Of a stretch of 52,524 nt of DNA, positions 40,941-48,609 are shown piece after piece. The stretch spans positions 1-52,524 of the forward strand of contig CACWLG010000024.1 of the NCBI GenBank assembly GCA_902761635.1, in the 5' to 3' direction. Below the pieces are notes generated by a model. That model did no database searches. It was not told where the DNA came from and worked only from the letters and a program-made list of their open reading frames with translations. The DNA is from Oscillospiraceae bacterium. GTDB lineage: Bacteria > Bacillota > Clostridia > Oscillospirales > Oscillospiraceae. Both the position numbers and the translations under genes were made by a program. How positions within the stretch are numbered: position 1 is the stretch's first letter; every line of letters begins with the position of its first letter.

Positions 40941-41636
40941 GTGTTCATCACCGTGAACGGATACAGGCTCTACTATGAAAAGCACGGCGAAGGGCGGCCG
41001 CTGATCCTGCTGCACGGAAACGGGGAGGATCATACGATCTTCGACAGGGCGCTGCCCCTGCTGGAGAAAAGCTTCTGCTGCTATCTGGTGGATTCCCGCA
41101 GCCACGGCCAGAGCGAGGAAGGGGAGCTGCACTATGAGAGCATGGCGACGGATATGTTCTGCTTTCTGGAGATGCTCGACCTGCGGGATGTGATCTTCTA
41201 CGGCTACAGCGACGGCGGCATCATCGGCCTTTTAACGGCGTCCCGGACCGAACGGATCAGCACCCTCATCGTCAGCGGCGCCAATCTCACCCCCTCGGGC
41301 GCTAAGCTGTGGGTCCGCCTGCAGCTCTGGGCGTCGAACCTGTGTGAGCCGGACCCCAAAAAGGAGCTGATGCTCACGGAGCCCTGGATCACGGACGACG
41401 TTCTGGTGCACATCAAAGCCTGCACACTTGTGCTTGCAGGCAGCCGCGACGTCATCCGTGAGGAGGAGACGCTCCATATTGCTGAGATGATCCCCGGCGC
41501 AGAGTTACAGATCCTGGAAGGAGAGGACCACGGCTCCTACATCGTGCACAGCGAGAAAATTGCAAAACTGATCATAGAGTACGGCAGACAGACGAGCGAT
41601 GTAGTGCAAAACGGCGAAAAATTAAAAGTTTGTTAA
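40941..41636 (+). CDS. Alpha/beta hydrolase
   Basis: This 231-residue alpha/beta-hydrolase-fold protein has oxyanion-region LLHGNGEDHTIF (near 24-35), nucleophile serine in FYGYSDGGIIG (near S94) and catalytic histidine in EGEDHGSYI. The acid is probably the Asp in LAGSRDVIREE. Substrate is unknown; the family includes esterases, lipases and C-C hydrolases. No signal peptide is present, so it is cytoplasmic. The start is GTG with GGGGGGAG 7 bases upstream; no ATG is better placed. It stands alone, 63 bp before the transporter gene, which has its own promoter. Confidence 0.88.
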   Translation: MFITVNGYRLYYEKHGEGRPLILLHGNGEDHTIFDRALPLLEKSFCCYLVDSRSHGQSEEGELHYESMATDMFCFLEMLDLRDVIFYGYSDGGIIGLLTASRTERISTLIVSGANLTPSGAKLWVRLQLWASNLCEPDPKKELMLTEPWITDDVLVHIKACTLVLAGSRDVIREEETLHIAEMIPGAELQILEGEDHGSYIVHSEKIAKLIIEYGRQTSDVVQNGEKLKVC

Positions 41637-41642
41637 TAATTA

Positions 41643-41671
41643 TTGATTTATGCCGGGAAATAGTTTATACT
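41643..41671 (+). promoter_or_regulatory. Promoter of the sodium-dependent transporter gene
   Basis: TTGATT (41643-41648) and TATACT (41666-41671) are separated by 17 bp, giving a 5' leader of about 20 bases before the GAGAGG ribosome binding site. Confidence 0.8.
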
Positions 41672-41699
41672 CATACCATTATCTCGTAAAGAGAGGTGC

Positions 41700-43046
41700 A
41701 TGATATTGAATAACGAAAGAGAAAGACTCGGCAGCCGTTTGGGCTTTATTATGCTCAGCGCCGGCTGTGCCATCGGCTGCGGCAACGTCTGGAAGTTCCC
41801 GTGGATGACCGGTCAATACGGCGGCGGCGGCTTCGTGCTGGTATATGTGCTGTGCCTGCTCCTGCTGGGCCTGCCCTCCATGACCATGGAATTTGCCATG
41901 GGCCGCGCTTCCCAGGCAAGCCCGGTCAAGATGTACCAGAAGCTCGAAAAACCCGGCCAGAAATGGCATATCCACGGCTACCTGTGCCTGCTGGGCAACG
42001 TCGCGCTGATGGCCTTCTACACGGTCGTCACCGGATGGATGATGTACTACTTCGTGAAATTCCTCATCGGCAGCACCGCAGACCTCGGCTTTGTCAACAT
42101 GATTACGAATCCCACCGTGAATGTGGTCTACCTCGCGATTGCCGTTGCTCTCGGTTTCGGTGTGCTGAGCTTTGACCTGCAGGGCGGCCTTGAGCGCGTG
42201 ACCAAGTACATGATGGTGGCGCTGCTTGTGCTGATGCTGGTCCTGGCTTTCCACAGTGCCACGCTCGACGGCGCAAAGGCCGGCCTGTCCTTCTATCTGG
42301 TGCCCGACTTCTCCAAGATCAACGGGCAGGTCATTGTCGGCGCGATGAATCAGGCGTTCTTTACGCTTTCCATCGGCATTGGCTCCATGGCCATTTTCGG
42401 CAGCTACATCGGCAAGGATCATACCCTGCTGGGTGAGTCCGTAAACGTGATCTGCCTGGACACCTTCGTGGCGATCATGGCGGGCTTCATCATCTTCCCG
42501 GCCTGCTTCACCTATGACATCACCCCGGGCGCCGGCCCCGCCCTTCTCTTCGACACAATGGCCACCGTGTTCCTGAACATGGCGGGCGGCCGCCTCTGGG
42601 GCACGCTGTTCTTCCTGTTCATGGTCTTTGCGGCCTTCTCCACGGAGCTTGCGGTGTTTGAAAACATCCTTGCCTGCGTGCGTGAGCTGACCGGATGGAG
42701 CCGTCCGAAGGGCTGCCTCGTGTGCGGCGTCGGCATCTTCCTGCTGGCCCTGACCACGGCCCTGGGCTACAGCAAGTTCACCTTCCAGCCCTTTGCCGAA
42801 GGTTCCGCCTGGCTGGACTTCTGGGATTTCATCGTCAGCACGAACCTGCTGCCCATCGGCGCATTGGTCTTCTCCGTCTTCTGCTGCTATAAAATCGGCT
42901 GGGGCTGGGATAAGTTCATCGCCGAGGCAAACGAGGGCAAGGGCCTCAAAGTACAGAGCTGGATGCAGCCGATCTTCAAGTATTTCGTTCCGGTCTGTGT
43001 CGCGGCGCTGTATATCTACGGCCTCGCCACCTTTGCCTGGAAGTAA
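41700..43046 (+). CDS. NSS/SNF-family sodium-dependent amino acid transporter
   Basis: This 448-residue protein has about 11-12 membrane segments. The first segment is characteristic of LeuT-type neurotransmitter:sodium symporters (FIMLSAGCAIGCGNVWKFPW), with unwound helix 1 residues that bind sodium and substrate. TM6 includes NQAFFTLSIGIGSM, another signature with the conserved unwound segment. Bacterial members import amino acids such as tryptophan, tyrosine, leucine or methionine with sodium. Substrate cannot be told from sequence. GAGAGG lies directly before the ATG. Monocistronic, ending in a strong terminator. Confidence 0.95.
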   Translation: MILNNERERLGSRLGFIMLSAGCAIGCGNVWKFPWMTGQYGGGGFVLVYVLCLLLLGLPSMTMEFAMGRASQASPVKMYQKLEKPGQKWHIHGYLCLLGNVALMAFYTVVTGWMMYYFVKFLIGSTADLGFVNMITNPTVNVVYLAIAVALGFGVLSFDLQGGLERVTKYMMVALLVLMLVLAFHSATLDGAKAGLSFYLVPDFSKINGQVIVGAMNQAFFTLSIGIGSMAIFGSYIGKDHTLLGESVNVICLDTFVAIMAGFIIFPACFTYDITPGAGPALLFDTMATVFLNMAGGRLWGTLFFLFMVFAAFSTELAVFENILACVRELTGWSRPKGCLVCGVGIFLLALTTALGYSKFTFQPFAEGSAWLDFWDFIVSTNLLPIGALVFSVFCCYKIGWGWDKFIAEANEGKGLKVQSWMQPIFKYFVPVCVAALYIYGLATFAWK

Positions 43047-43060
43047 TACAACAGCACGAA

Positions 43061-43094
43061 CCCCCTCTGCACCAATTGCAGAGGGGGCTTTTTT
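43061..43094 (+). terminator. Terminator after the sodium-dependent transporter
   Basis: An 11-bp perfect stem (43061-43071 with 43077-43087) with a 5-nt loop is followed by C and six Ts (43089-43094). Confidence 0.95.
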
Positions 43095-43148
43095 ATGCGA
43101 CGAAACGATCTCACATCATGGAGTAAAGGCTTTCATGAGCTTCCAATA

Positions 43149-43757
43149 TCAGCGCTCCCAAAGGAATACCGGAATCACTGTCTCGGCCCCGTAGCAGCGG
43201 ACCGTCAGCTCGTTTCTGCCGGAGGGCTTGAGAGCGCTGAACTCGCAGCTCATGCCGTCACTGCTGACGGTAAGACTGGCACAGTCGACGTCACTCATCG
43301 ACCAATCAATGACCGGCCGCTGTACTGTGGGTTCAATCGCAGCGTAGAGCATAAAGGGTTTGTCACCGACATAGGCGGTAAAGCCGTCGGCGTCCAGCTC
43401 CCGGCCGAAGGCATACACCTGAACGCTGCTGACCGCGGGCGTGGGCCGGGGCGTCGGGGGAACCGTGGGCTCCGGCGTTTCCGCGACCTCCTCCACCGTC
43501 ACCTCCGCAGCAGCGGCGCTTTGCCGGAGACTGGTGAAGTTGACCAGCGTCCCGCCGATGAAGGCGATGGAAATCAAACAGAAGAAGAGGATGGACAGGG
43601 GAGAATAGCGGCTGCTGCGTTTTTCCAGCCGGAGCCCTTCCCAGGCTGCGGCATCAGTCTCCGATTTCCCGCAGACAGGGCAATTCGGGAGATCGGCGGC
43701 ATATTCGGTCTCGCAGGATTTGCAGCGTGTGGTCTGGGCTGAAGAATCAATAGACAT
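43149..43757 (-). CDS. Zinc-ribbon membrane protein of unknown function
   Basis: The 202 residues from the ATG at 43757 have AAGG about 9 bases upstream. An N-terminal zinc ribbon (CKSCETEYAADLPNCPVCG) is cytoplasmic, followed by a single membrane segment (SILFFCLISIAFIGGTLV, near 55-75), a Thr/Pro-rich linker (EPTVPPTPRPTPAVSS) and an outer domain of about 95 residues that resembles a beta-sandwich (Ig-like): AYVGDKPFMLYAAIEP, IDWSMSDVDCASLTVSSDG. The design resembles zinc-ribbon anchored envelope proteins common in Clostridia. No function can be assigned. It stands alone between terminators. Confidence 0.75.
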   Translation of the reverse strand: MSIDSSAQTTRCKSCETEYAADLPNCPVCGKSETDAAAWEGLRLEKRSSRYSPLSILFFCLISIAFIGGTLVNFTSLRQSAAAAEVTVEEVAETPEPTVPPTPRPTPAVSSVQVYAFGRELDADGFTAYVGDKPFMLYAAIEPTVQRPVIDWSMSDVDCASLTVSSDGMSCEFSALKPSGRNELTVRCYGAETVIPVFLWER

Positions 43758-43911
43758 GAACATTACCTTCATTTTTCTGGATAACCTTATATTAGCATAT
43801 CTTTTTTTGGTTTACAATAATTCTGTTAAAAAAAGTCGAAATTTGTCGATGCTGTGCCGGCGGGCTTTGCGGCAGAGACGGGCAGCAGACAGAAAAGGAA
43901 GCTTTCCATAA

Positions 43912-43950
43912 CAAAAGACGCCCCGCAGCATGCGTTCGCTGCGGGGCGTC
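43912..43950 (-). terminator. Terminator of the amino-acid ABC operon
   Basis: A 13-bp perfect stem (43917-43929 with 43938-43950) is followed on the minus strand by TTTTGTT. It lies 14 bp beyond the ATPase stop. Confidence 0.9.
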
Positions 43951-43963
43951 ATGTAATGAGGTG

Positions 43964-44707
43964 TCAGAGGATCTTGGAGAGAAAGAGCCTGGTCCTCTCG
44001 TGCTGCGGATGATCAAAGAGCTCACTCGGGGTGTTGACCTCGACGATTTTGCCGCTGTCCATGAAGATGACGCGGTCGCCGACCTCACGGGCAAAGCCCA
44101 TCTCGTGCGTCACAACAACCATCGTCATGCCGGCCAGGGCGAGCTCCTTCATCACGTCCAGCACCTCGCCCACCATTTCAGGGTCCAGGGCAGAGGTAGG
44201 CTCGTCAAAGAGCATAACCTCGGGCTGCATGGCCAGAGCGCGCACAATGGCGATGCGCTGCTTCTGGCCGCCGGAGAGCATGGAGGGGTAGGCATTTGCC
44301 TTGTCCGCAAGGCCGATGCGCTCCAGAAGCCTCATGGCGTCAGCCTCGGCCTCGGCCCGGCTCTTGAGCTTGAGGCGCACCGGGGCCAGCGTGATGTTCC
44401 GCTTCACCGTCATATTCGGGAAGAGGTTGAAATGCTGGAACACCATGCCCATCTTGCGGCGATGTTTGTCCAGATCCACCTTGTCCGCGGTGATGTCCAC
44501 CCCGTCCACAATGACCTTGCCGGAAGTCGGTACCTCCAGCAGGTTCAGGCAGCGAAGCATCGTGGATTTGCCGGAGCCTGAGGGCCCGATGATCGACACG
44601 ACCTCGCCCTGCCGGATGGTCAGGCTGCAGTCGTCCAGAGCCTTGATGCCGCCGTCGAAGGTTTTGCACACATGCTCGACGCGGATGATCTCATTGCTTG
44701 TCGCCAC
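43964..44707 (-). CDS. Polar amino acid ABC transporter, ATPase
   Basis: This 247-residue ABC ATPase has Walker [11 protein letters not shown]-loop near [13 protein letters not shown], signature LSGGQKQR and Walker [17 protein letters not shown]. The [16 protein letters not shown] stretch and the end ([22 protein letters not shown]) are typical of GlnQ/HisP-type amino acid importers. It powers uptake of an amino acid with the permease and binding protein upstream. The start is GTG at 44707 with GGAGG 7 bases before; it overlaps the permease gene by 17 bp. Specificity (glutamine, cystine, arginine) is undetermined. Confidence 0.96.
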   Translation of the reverse strand: MATSNEIIRVEHVCKTFDGGIKALDDCSLTIRQGEVVSIIGPSGSGKSTMLRCLNLLEVPTSGKVIVDGVDITADKVDLDKHRRKMGMVFQHFNLFPNMTVKRNITLAPVRLKLKSRAEAEADAMRLLERIGLADKANAYPSMLSGGQKQRIAIVRALAMQPEVMLFDEPTSALDPEMVGEVLDVMKELALAGMTMVVVTHEMGFAREVGDRVIFMDSGKIVEVNTPSELFDHPQHERTRLFLSKIL

Positions 44708-45422
44708 GGCGCATCCTCCTTTCGATTGCCTCGATCGCCTTGGAGGCGGGGAAATTGATGCAGAAATAAATCAGGGCTGCCAGCGTATAGGGGGCGAGGG
44801 TGATGTACGTGGAGGAGGCCACCGCCTTTGCACCGAACATCAGCTCTGCCATGCCCAGGGTTGAGCAGATGGAGCTCTCCTTGACCATGGTGACGATCTC
44901 GTTTGCCAGGGCGGGGAGAACGTTTTTGATGGCCTGCGGCAGGACGACAAGCTGCATCCCGTCGAACTTGGAAAGGCCCAGGGAGCGCGCGGCCTCCATC
45001 TGCCCGGCGTCCACGGCGAGGATGCCGGCACGGAAGATCTCCGCCACATAGGCCGAGGAGTTCAGCGCCAGGGCCACCACACCGGGGATAAAGCGGCTCA
45101 GATCCACAAAGCCGAAGAGGGAGTAGCGCGGAATGCTGATGACGCCGAAGAGCCCGAAGTAGATGATGGAAAGCTGTACCAGAAGCGGCGTGGAGCGGAA
45201 GACCGCAATATAAGCGCCGGACAGTCCCCGGATCAGCCCGTTTTTACTCAGGCGCATCAAGGCCAGCAGCAGCGCGGGCAGCACGGCCAGCGCGACCGAT
45301 ACCACGGCCAGCAGCAGGGTATATTCAATACCCTGGACAAAAAAAGCGGCATATTTCGGGAGAAAAGAGAAATTAAAAAAGCTGGCCGAACTCATGTTCT
45401 TGAACAGGTTGCTCCACCACAT
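44691..45422 (-). CDS. Polar amino acid ABC transporter, permease
   Basis: This 243-residue membrane protein of the HisM/GlnP type (about five segments) carries the family EAA-like loop ([20 protein letters not shown], then [15 protein letters not shown]). It begins with the [23 protein letters not shown] segment. It forms the channel, probably as a homodimer, because only one permease gene is present. It lies between the binding-protein gene (102-bp gap containing a strong stem-loop) and the ATPase gene (17-bp overlap). The start at 45422 is followed by a normal family N-terminus and preceded by GGAC only, so translation may be modest. Confidence 0.94.
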   Translation of the reverse strand: MWWSNLFKNMSSASFFNFSFLPKYAAFFVQGIEYTLLLAVVSVALAVLPALLLALMRLSKNGLIRGLSGAYIAVFRSTPLLVQLSIIYFGLFGVISIPRYSLFGFVDLSRFIPGVVALALNSSAYVAEIFRAGILAVDAGQMEAARSLGLSKFDGMQLVVLPQAIKNVLPALANEIVTMVKESSICSTLGMAELMFGAKAVASSTYITLAPYTLAALIYFCINFPASKAIEAIERRMRRGDKQ

Positions 45423-45454
45423 AGGAAAGTGTCCTTTCTGTCAGAGTATACAGG

Positions 45455-45492
45455 CAGACATGCAGTGCTCAGGGAAGAGCGCTGCATGTCTG
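45455..45492 (-). other. Strong stem-loop between binding-protein and permease genes
   Basis: A 16-bp stem (45455-45470 with 45477-45492, one G-U pair) has a 6-nt loop and no T-tract. Such stems after ABC binding-protein genes protect the upstream message and cut read-through, so that the binding protein is made in excess of the membrane parts. Confidence 0.75.
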
Positions 45493-45524
45493 TCGGAATC
45501 AAAATGATTGTGCCGGAGCAGGAA

Positions 45525-46346
45525 TCAGCCTGCGGAGACCTCCTGCCACACGTCCTCGAGAGAGCCGGCGGCCTTCACGAACTCATCGACCTTGCCCTTG
45601 GCGAGCATGTCGGCGATGGCCTCGTTGATGCCGGGCAGCAGACCCTTGGGGTCACCCTTGGCGACAGCAACGCAGTAGGGGTAAGCCTCACCCAGGTTGA
45701 CGGAGGCGATGGCGAGATCCTTGTTGCTGGAGACGAACTGCAGGGCCACCGCGCCGTCAAGCACCACGGCGTCGATCTTGCCGTTGACGAGCTGGTTGAC
45801 CAGATCGTTCACGTTCTGCAGGGAGACAAGGCTTGCACCGGGCATTTCGGTCTTGACGATGCCCTCCTTGGTGGTGGCGGTCTGCGCGCCGACGGACTTG
45901 CCGGCGAAGGAATCCATGGAGGTGTAGTCGGCGGAATTGGCAGCCAGGATCAGAACCATCGGGGGATAGTCGGTGTAGTAGGGATCGGAGAAGTCGGCGC
46001 TGTTCTTGCGCTCGTCAGTGGCCTCCATGGCGGCGATGACAATGTCGAAATCACCCTTCTGCAGGCTTGCCAGCAGATAGTCAAAGCCCATGTTCTCAAC
46101 CTGGAGCTCTTTCTTGGTGAAATCAGCAATGTACTGGGCAACAGAGACGTCGATGCCGCCGTAGACCAGATTGCCGCTTTCGTCGGGATACATGAACTCA
46201 AAGGGCGCGTAGTCTGCAGAGGTGCCGAAAACGAGCTTGGCCGGGGCCGCACTCTCGGCAGGCTTGCTTGCGCTGCTGCCGGAGCCGCAGGCGGCCAGGG
46301 CGGCGATCATGACCAGGGCAAGGACAAAAGAGAGAATCTTTTTCAT
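45525..46346 (-). CDS. Polar amino acid ABC transporter, substrate-binding lipoprotein
   Basis: This 273-residue protein starts KKILSFVLALVMIAALAAC, a lipoprotein signal with the lipid-accepting Cys at 20, followed by a Ser/Ala linker. The mature part is a type-3 periplasmic-binding fold (KLVFGTSADYAPFEFMYPD, then GGIDVSVAQYIA and DFDIVIAAMEATDERKNSADFSDPYY). It binds the substrate outside the cell and hands it to the permease. GAGGAG is 10 bases before the ATG. Its promoter (46387-46415) drives the three-gene operon. Confidence 0.96.
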   Translation of the reverse strand: MKKILSFVLALVMIAALAACGSGSSASKPAESAAPAKLVFGTSADYAPFEFMYPDESGNLVYGGIDVSVAQYIADFTKKELQVENMGFDYLLASLQKGDFDIVIAAMEATDERKNSADFSDPYYTDYPPMVLILAANSADYTSMDSFAGKSVGAQTATTKEGIVKTEMPGASLVSLQNVNDLVNQLVNGKIDAVVLDGAVALQFVSSNKDLAIASVNLGEAYPYCVAVAKGDPKGLLPGINEAIADMLAKGKVDEFVKAAGSLEDVWQEVSAG

Positions 46347-46386
46347 TTGAACAGTATCTCCTCATACAATAAAATAGGATACTTGC

Positions 46387-46415
46387 AGTATAACGCCTGA
46401 GCTATTCAAAGTCAA
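46387..46415 (-). promoter_or_regulatory. Promoter of the amino-acid ABC operon
   Basis: On the minus strand, TTGACT (46410-46415) and TATACT (46387-46392) are separated by 17 bp. The start would be near 46380. Confidence 0.8.
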
Positions 46416-46555
46416 TAGATAAATATGCAGAAAAGCGCAGTGGAAGCGGGAGTGTTTTTCAGCATAATGAAGAGAAAACAGAGGGGAGCGAAAGACTCGG
46501 AGGGTGGGACCGGACTTTTCGCGGACAGAAAAAAGCGGGCGGGGATGAAAACTTC

Positions 46556-46584
46556 TTGCAGCGGCTGCGGGAATGATATATAAT
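46556..46584 (+). promoter_or_regulatory. Promoter of the alanine racemase gene
   Basis: TTGCAG (46556-46561) and perfect TATAAT (46579-46584) are separated by 17 bp. With the ABC promoter it forms a divergent pair in a 296-bp gap that shows no other features. Confidence 0.75.
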
Positions 46585-46642
46585 AACGAATCATAGTCTG
46601 CCGTTGCTGAAAGGGCGCTTGCAAAACCACAGAAAGAGAACA

Positions 46643-47770
46643 ATGAATATGAAAATGAATATCCAAAACAACTCCTATCTGCTGGTCGATTTGGCGGCAC
46701 TGCGCCGAAACGCGCGCGTGATTCTCTCCGGGCTTCAGCCCGGGACCGGCCTGATCCCTGTGCTGAAGGATGATGCCTATGGACTGGGCATGGTCCCGGT
46801 AGCGCGGGCGCTGTCCGCACTGCCGGAGATCCGGATGTTCGCCGTGGCGCATGTGAGCGAGGGGCTTGCCCTGCGTGAGGCGGGCATCGAACGGGAGATC
46901 CTGGTCATGGGCAGCGCGCTGCCCTTTCAATTGGAAGCTGCGGTCCGGGCTGATCTCACGCTGGCCTGCGGGCATCTCGGCTTCCTGCGTGAGCTGGCCG
47001 CATGCGCCGGGACCCAGGGAAAGCAGGCCAGGGTACAGATCAAGATCGACACCGGCCTGCACCGGATCGGCCTGGAGGCTTTTGAGCTCGGAGCGCTCAG
47101 CCGTGAGCTCGAAAGCGCAGGGGACAGGATCGCCGTCAGCGGCGCTTTTTCCCATTTCTCCGACGTGGGAGACCCCGTATTAAATGAAAAGGAATACGCC
47201 CTGTTTCTGCAGGCTGTCGATACGCTGAAGCGGTGCGGGCTTGAGCTTCCGCTGCTGCATATGGCCTGCTCCGCCTCCTCCGAGCGCTGGCCGCAGTATA
47301 ATCTCGATGCGGTGCGCTGTGGGCGGCGCCTCTATATGGACAGCCCCGACAGCCCGACGGGCGCCATCCGGGAGATCGTGAGCTGGCGCGCCTTTATTAC
47401 CCAGGTGAAGCCCCGCAGAAAAGGGGAGAGGCTGGGCTACGGCGGTGCGGTGACGCTGGAACGGGACAGCCTGGTCGCCACTGTGGGCGTCGGCTATGGG
47501 GACGGGCTGAATGAGGCGCTGTTCAAAGTGCAGGGGCCGGTGCTGGCAGGCGGAAAACGCTGCAGGATGCTTGCCTGCTGCATGGATCAGTGCATGATCG
47601 ACGTGACCGGCCTTGCCCCGCAGCCCGGAGATGAGGTCACCTTCTTCGGCTATGATGCGGCGGGCGGTTTCCTCTCCTCACAGGAGGTCTCCGCTCTTGT
47701 GAACCGGAATGAGGGCTGCGGTCTGACCTCGGCGCTTTCATCGCGGGTGGCGAGGGTCTACACCGAATAA
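46643..47770 (+). CDS. alr: Alanine racemase
   Basis: This protein of about 375 residues is a PLP alanine racemase. The PLP lysine is in PVLKDDAYGLG (K42; usual motif VVKADAYGHG), the second catalytic Tyr is in RLGYGGAVTLERD, and ATVGVGYGDGLNEAL is the conserved substrate site. It makes D-alanine for peptidoglycan, or racemises a related amino acid. Changes from the family consensus in the PLP loop (KDDAYGLG) suggest a divergent member, possibly with altered substrate such as serine. The ATG at 46643 has only a weak AAAGAG site; codons before it lack domain similarity. Confidence 0.9.
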   Translation: MNMKMNIQNNSYLLVDLAALRRNARVILSGLQPGTGLIPVLKDDAYGLGMVPVARALSALPEIRMFAVAHVSEGLALREAGIEREILVMGSALPFQLEAAVRADLTLACGHLGFLRELAACAGTQGKQARVQIKIDTGLHRIGLEAFELGALSRELESAGDRIAVSGAFSHFSDVGDPVLNEKEYALFLQAVDTLKRCGLELPLLHMACSASSERWPQYNLDAVRCGRRLYMDSPDSPTGAIREIVSWRAFITQVKPRRKGERLGYGGAVTLERDSLVATVGVGYGDGLNEALFKVQGPVLAGGKRCRMLACCMDQCMIDVTGLAPQPGDEVTFFGYDAAGGFLSSQEVSALVNRNEGCGLTSALSSRVARVYTE

Positions 47771-47781
47771 GAAAAACGATA

Positions 47782-47808
47782 TTAGCACTCCAAATATGGG
47801 AGTGCTAA
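47782..47808. promoter_or_regulatory. CIRCE operator (HrcA binding site)
   Basis: TTAGCACTC (47782-47790), a 9-bp spacer and GAGTGCTAA (47800-47808) match the CIRCE consensus exactly. HrcA bound here blocks transcription until heat stress. The operator lies 130 bp upstream of hsp20 and just after the alr stop. Confidence 0.97.
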
Positions 47809-47938
47809 TATTCATATTCAGTTCATAATATATGCTATATTTCTTCATATTTGTGCTGTATCTTATATACAGAGACAAACGAAAGAGATAAAAGTTGATT
47901 CGAATGATATAGTAAACTATTACTTGGAGGTTATAGAT

Positions 47939-48373
47939 ATGTTTGAACTGATTCCTTTTGACCGTCACACCCGCAACCTTGCGACCTTTGATCCCTTCCG
48001 CATGCTTGATGATATGGACCGCAGGTTCTTCACCAATGCCTCTGCCGTCTCCGCCTTCCGCACGGACGTGATCGACAGCGGTGATGCTTTCACCCTGGAG
48101 GCTGAACTGCCCGGCTTCCAGAAAGAGGACATCAAGATCGACATCGAGAATGATTGCCTGACCATCAGCGCCGAGCGCAAAGCCGACAACAAGGAGGAGA
48201 AGGATCATTACGTCAAGCGTGAGCGTTTCTACGGCTCCTTCTCCAGAAGCTTTGATGTCTCAGGCATCAATGTGGACGGGATCGAGGCAGCCTATAACGA
48301 CGGCGTCCTGACCATAAAGCTGCCGAAGAAGTCGGCAGAGGTCCCTGCCAGCCGCAGACTGGAAATCAAGTAA
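47939..48373 (+). CDS. hsp20: Small heat shock protein (Hsp20/alpha-crystallin)
   Basis: The 144 residues from the ATG at 47939, which has TTGGAGG 8 bases upstream. The alpha-crystallin domain covers about residues 36-135 (FRTDVIDSGDAFTLEAELPGFQKEDIKID, then FYGSFSRSFDVSG, ending LTIKLPKK), and the C-terminal region carries an I-x-I-like extension region (EVPASRRLEI). It holds unfolding proteins in soluble form without ATP and supplies them to DnaK/DnaJ. The perfect CIRCE site upstream puts it under HrcA with the main chaperone genes. A repeat element follows between it and the converging ABC gene. Confidence 0.96.
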   Translation: MFELIPFDRHTRNLATFDPFRMLDDMDRRFFTNASAVSAFRTDVIDSGDAFTLEAELPGFQKEDIKIDIENDCLTISAERKADNKEEKDHYVKRERFYGSFSRSFDVSGINVDGIEAAYNDGVLTIKLPKKSAEVPASRRLEIK

Positions 48374-48460
48374 GCACCTCCCGGCATAAAAAGGGACCGT
48401 AAAAAAGTCGGCTGTTCTTCGCAGGGGGCGGCCTCCCGGACGCTCCGCGAAGATAGCCTC

Positions 48461-48604
48461 ATAAAATGATAACAGCCTTCGGCGAAAACGTACAAAAATA
48501 CGAATTCGCCGAAGGCCTGTGTTTTTTCCGCCGAGCGGTCGAGGGCGCCCGCCCCTGCGGTGTTGATATTACCCGGTATGAACCGTGCAGTTTTTTTACA
48601 GCCC
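48461..48604. repeat. Dispersed palindromic repeat, copy 2 (inverted)
   Basis: The reverse complement of this stretch matches 28944-29083 over about 140 bp, with the last ~55 bp almost identical. It contains the same CCTTCGGCGAA/TTCGCCGAAGG hairpin (48476-48486 with 48505-48515) and sits between two converging genes, hsp20 and the ABC exporter. An extra hairpin (CTTCGC/GCGAAG) precedes it at about 48417-48452. Confidence 0.85.
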
Positions 48605-48609
48605 CTTTT

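Noticed and set aside
46412-47155. 247-codon minus frame over the alanine racemase start
   Set aside because: No domain or ribosome binding site; overlaps a well-supported gene and promoter.
48292-48495. Short frames starting MYVFAEGCY at both dispersed repeat copies
   Set aside because: They arise from the shared hairpin repeat itself and have no ribosome binding site.
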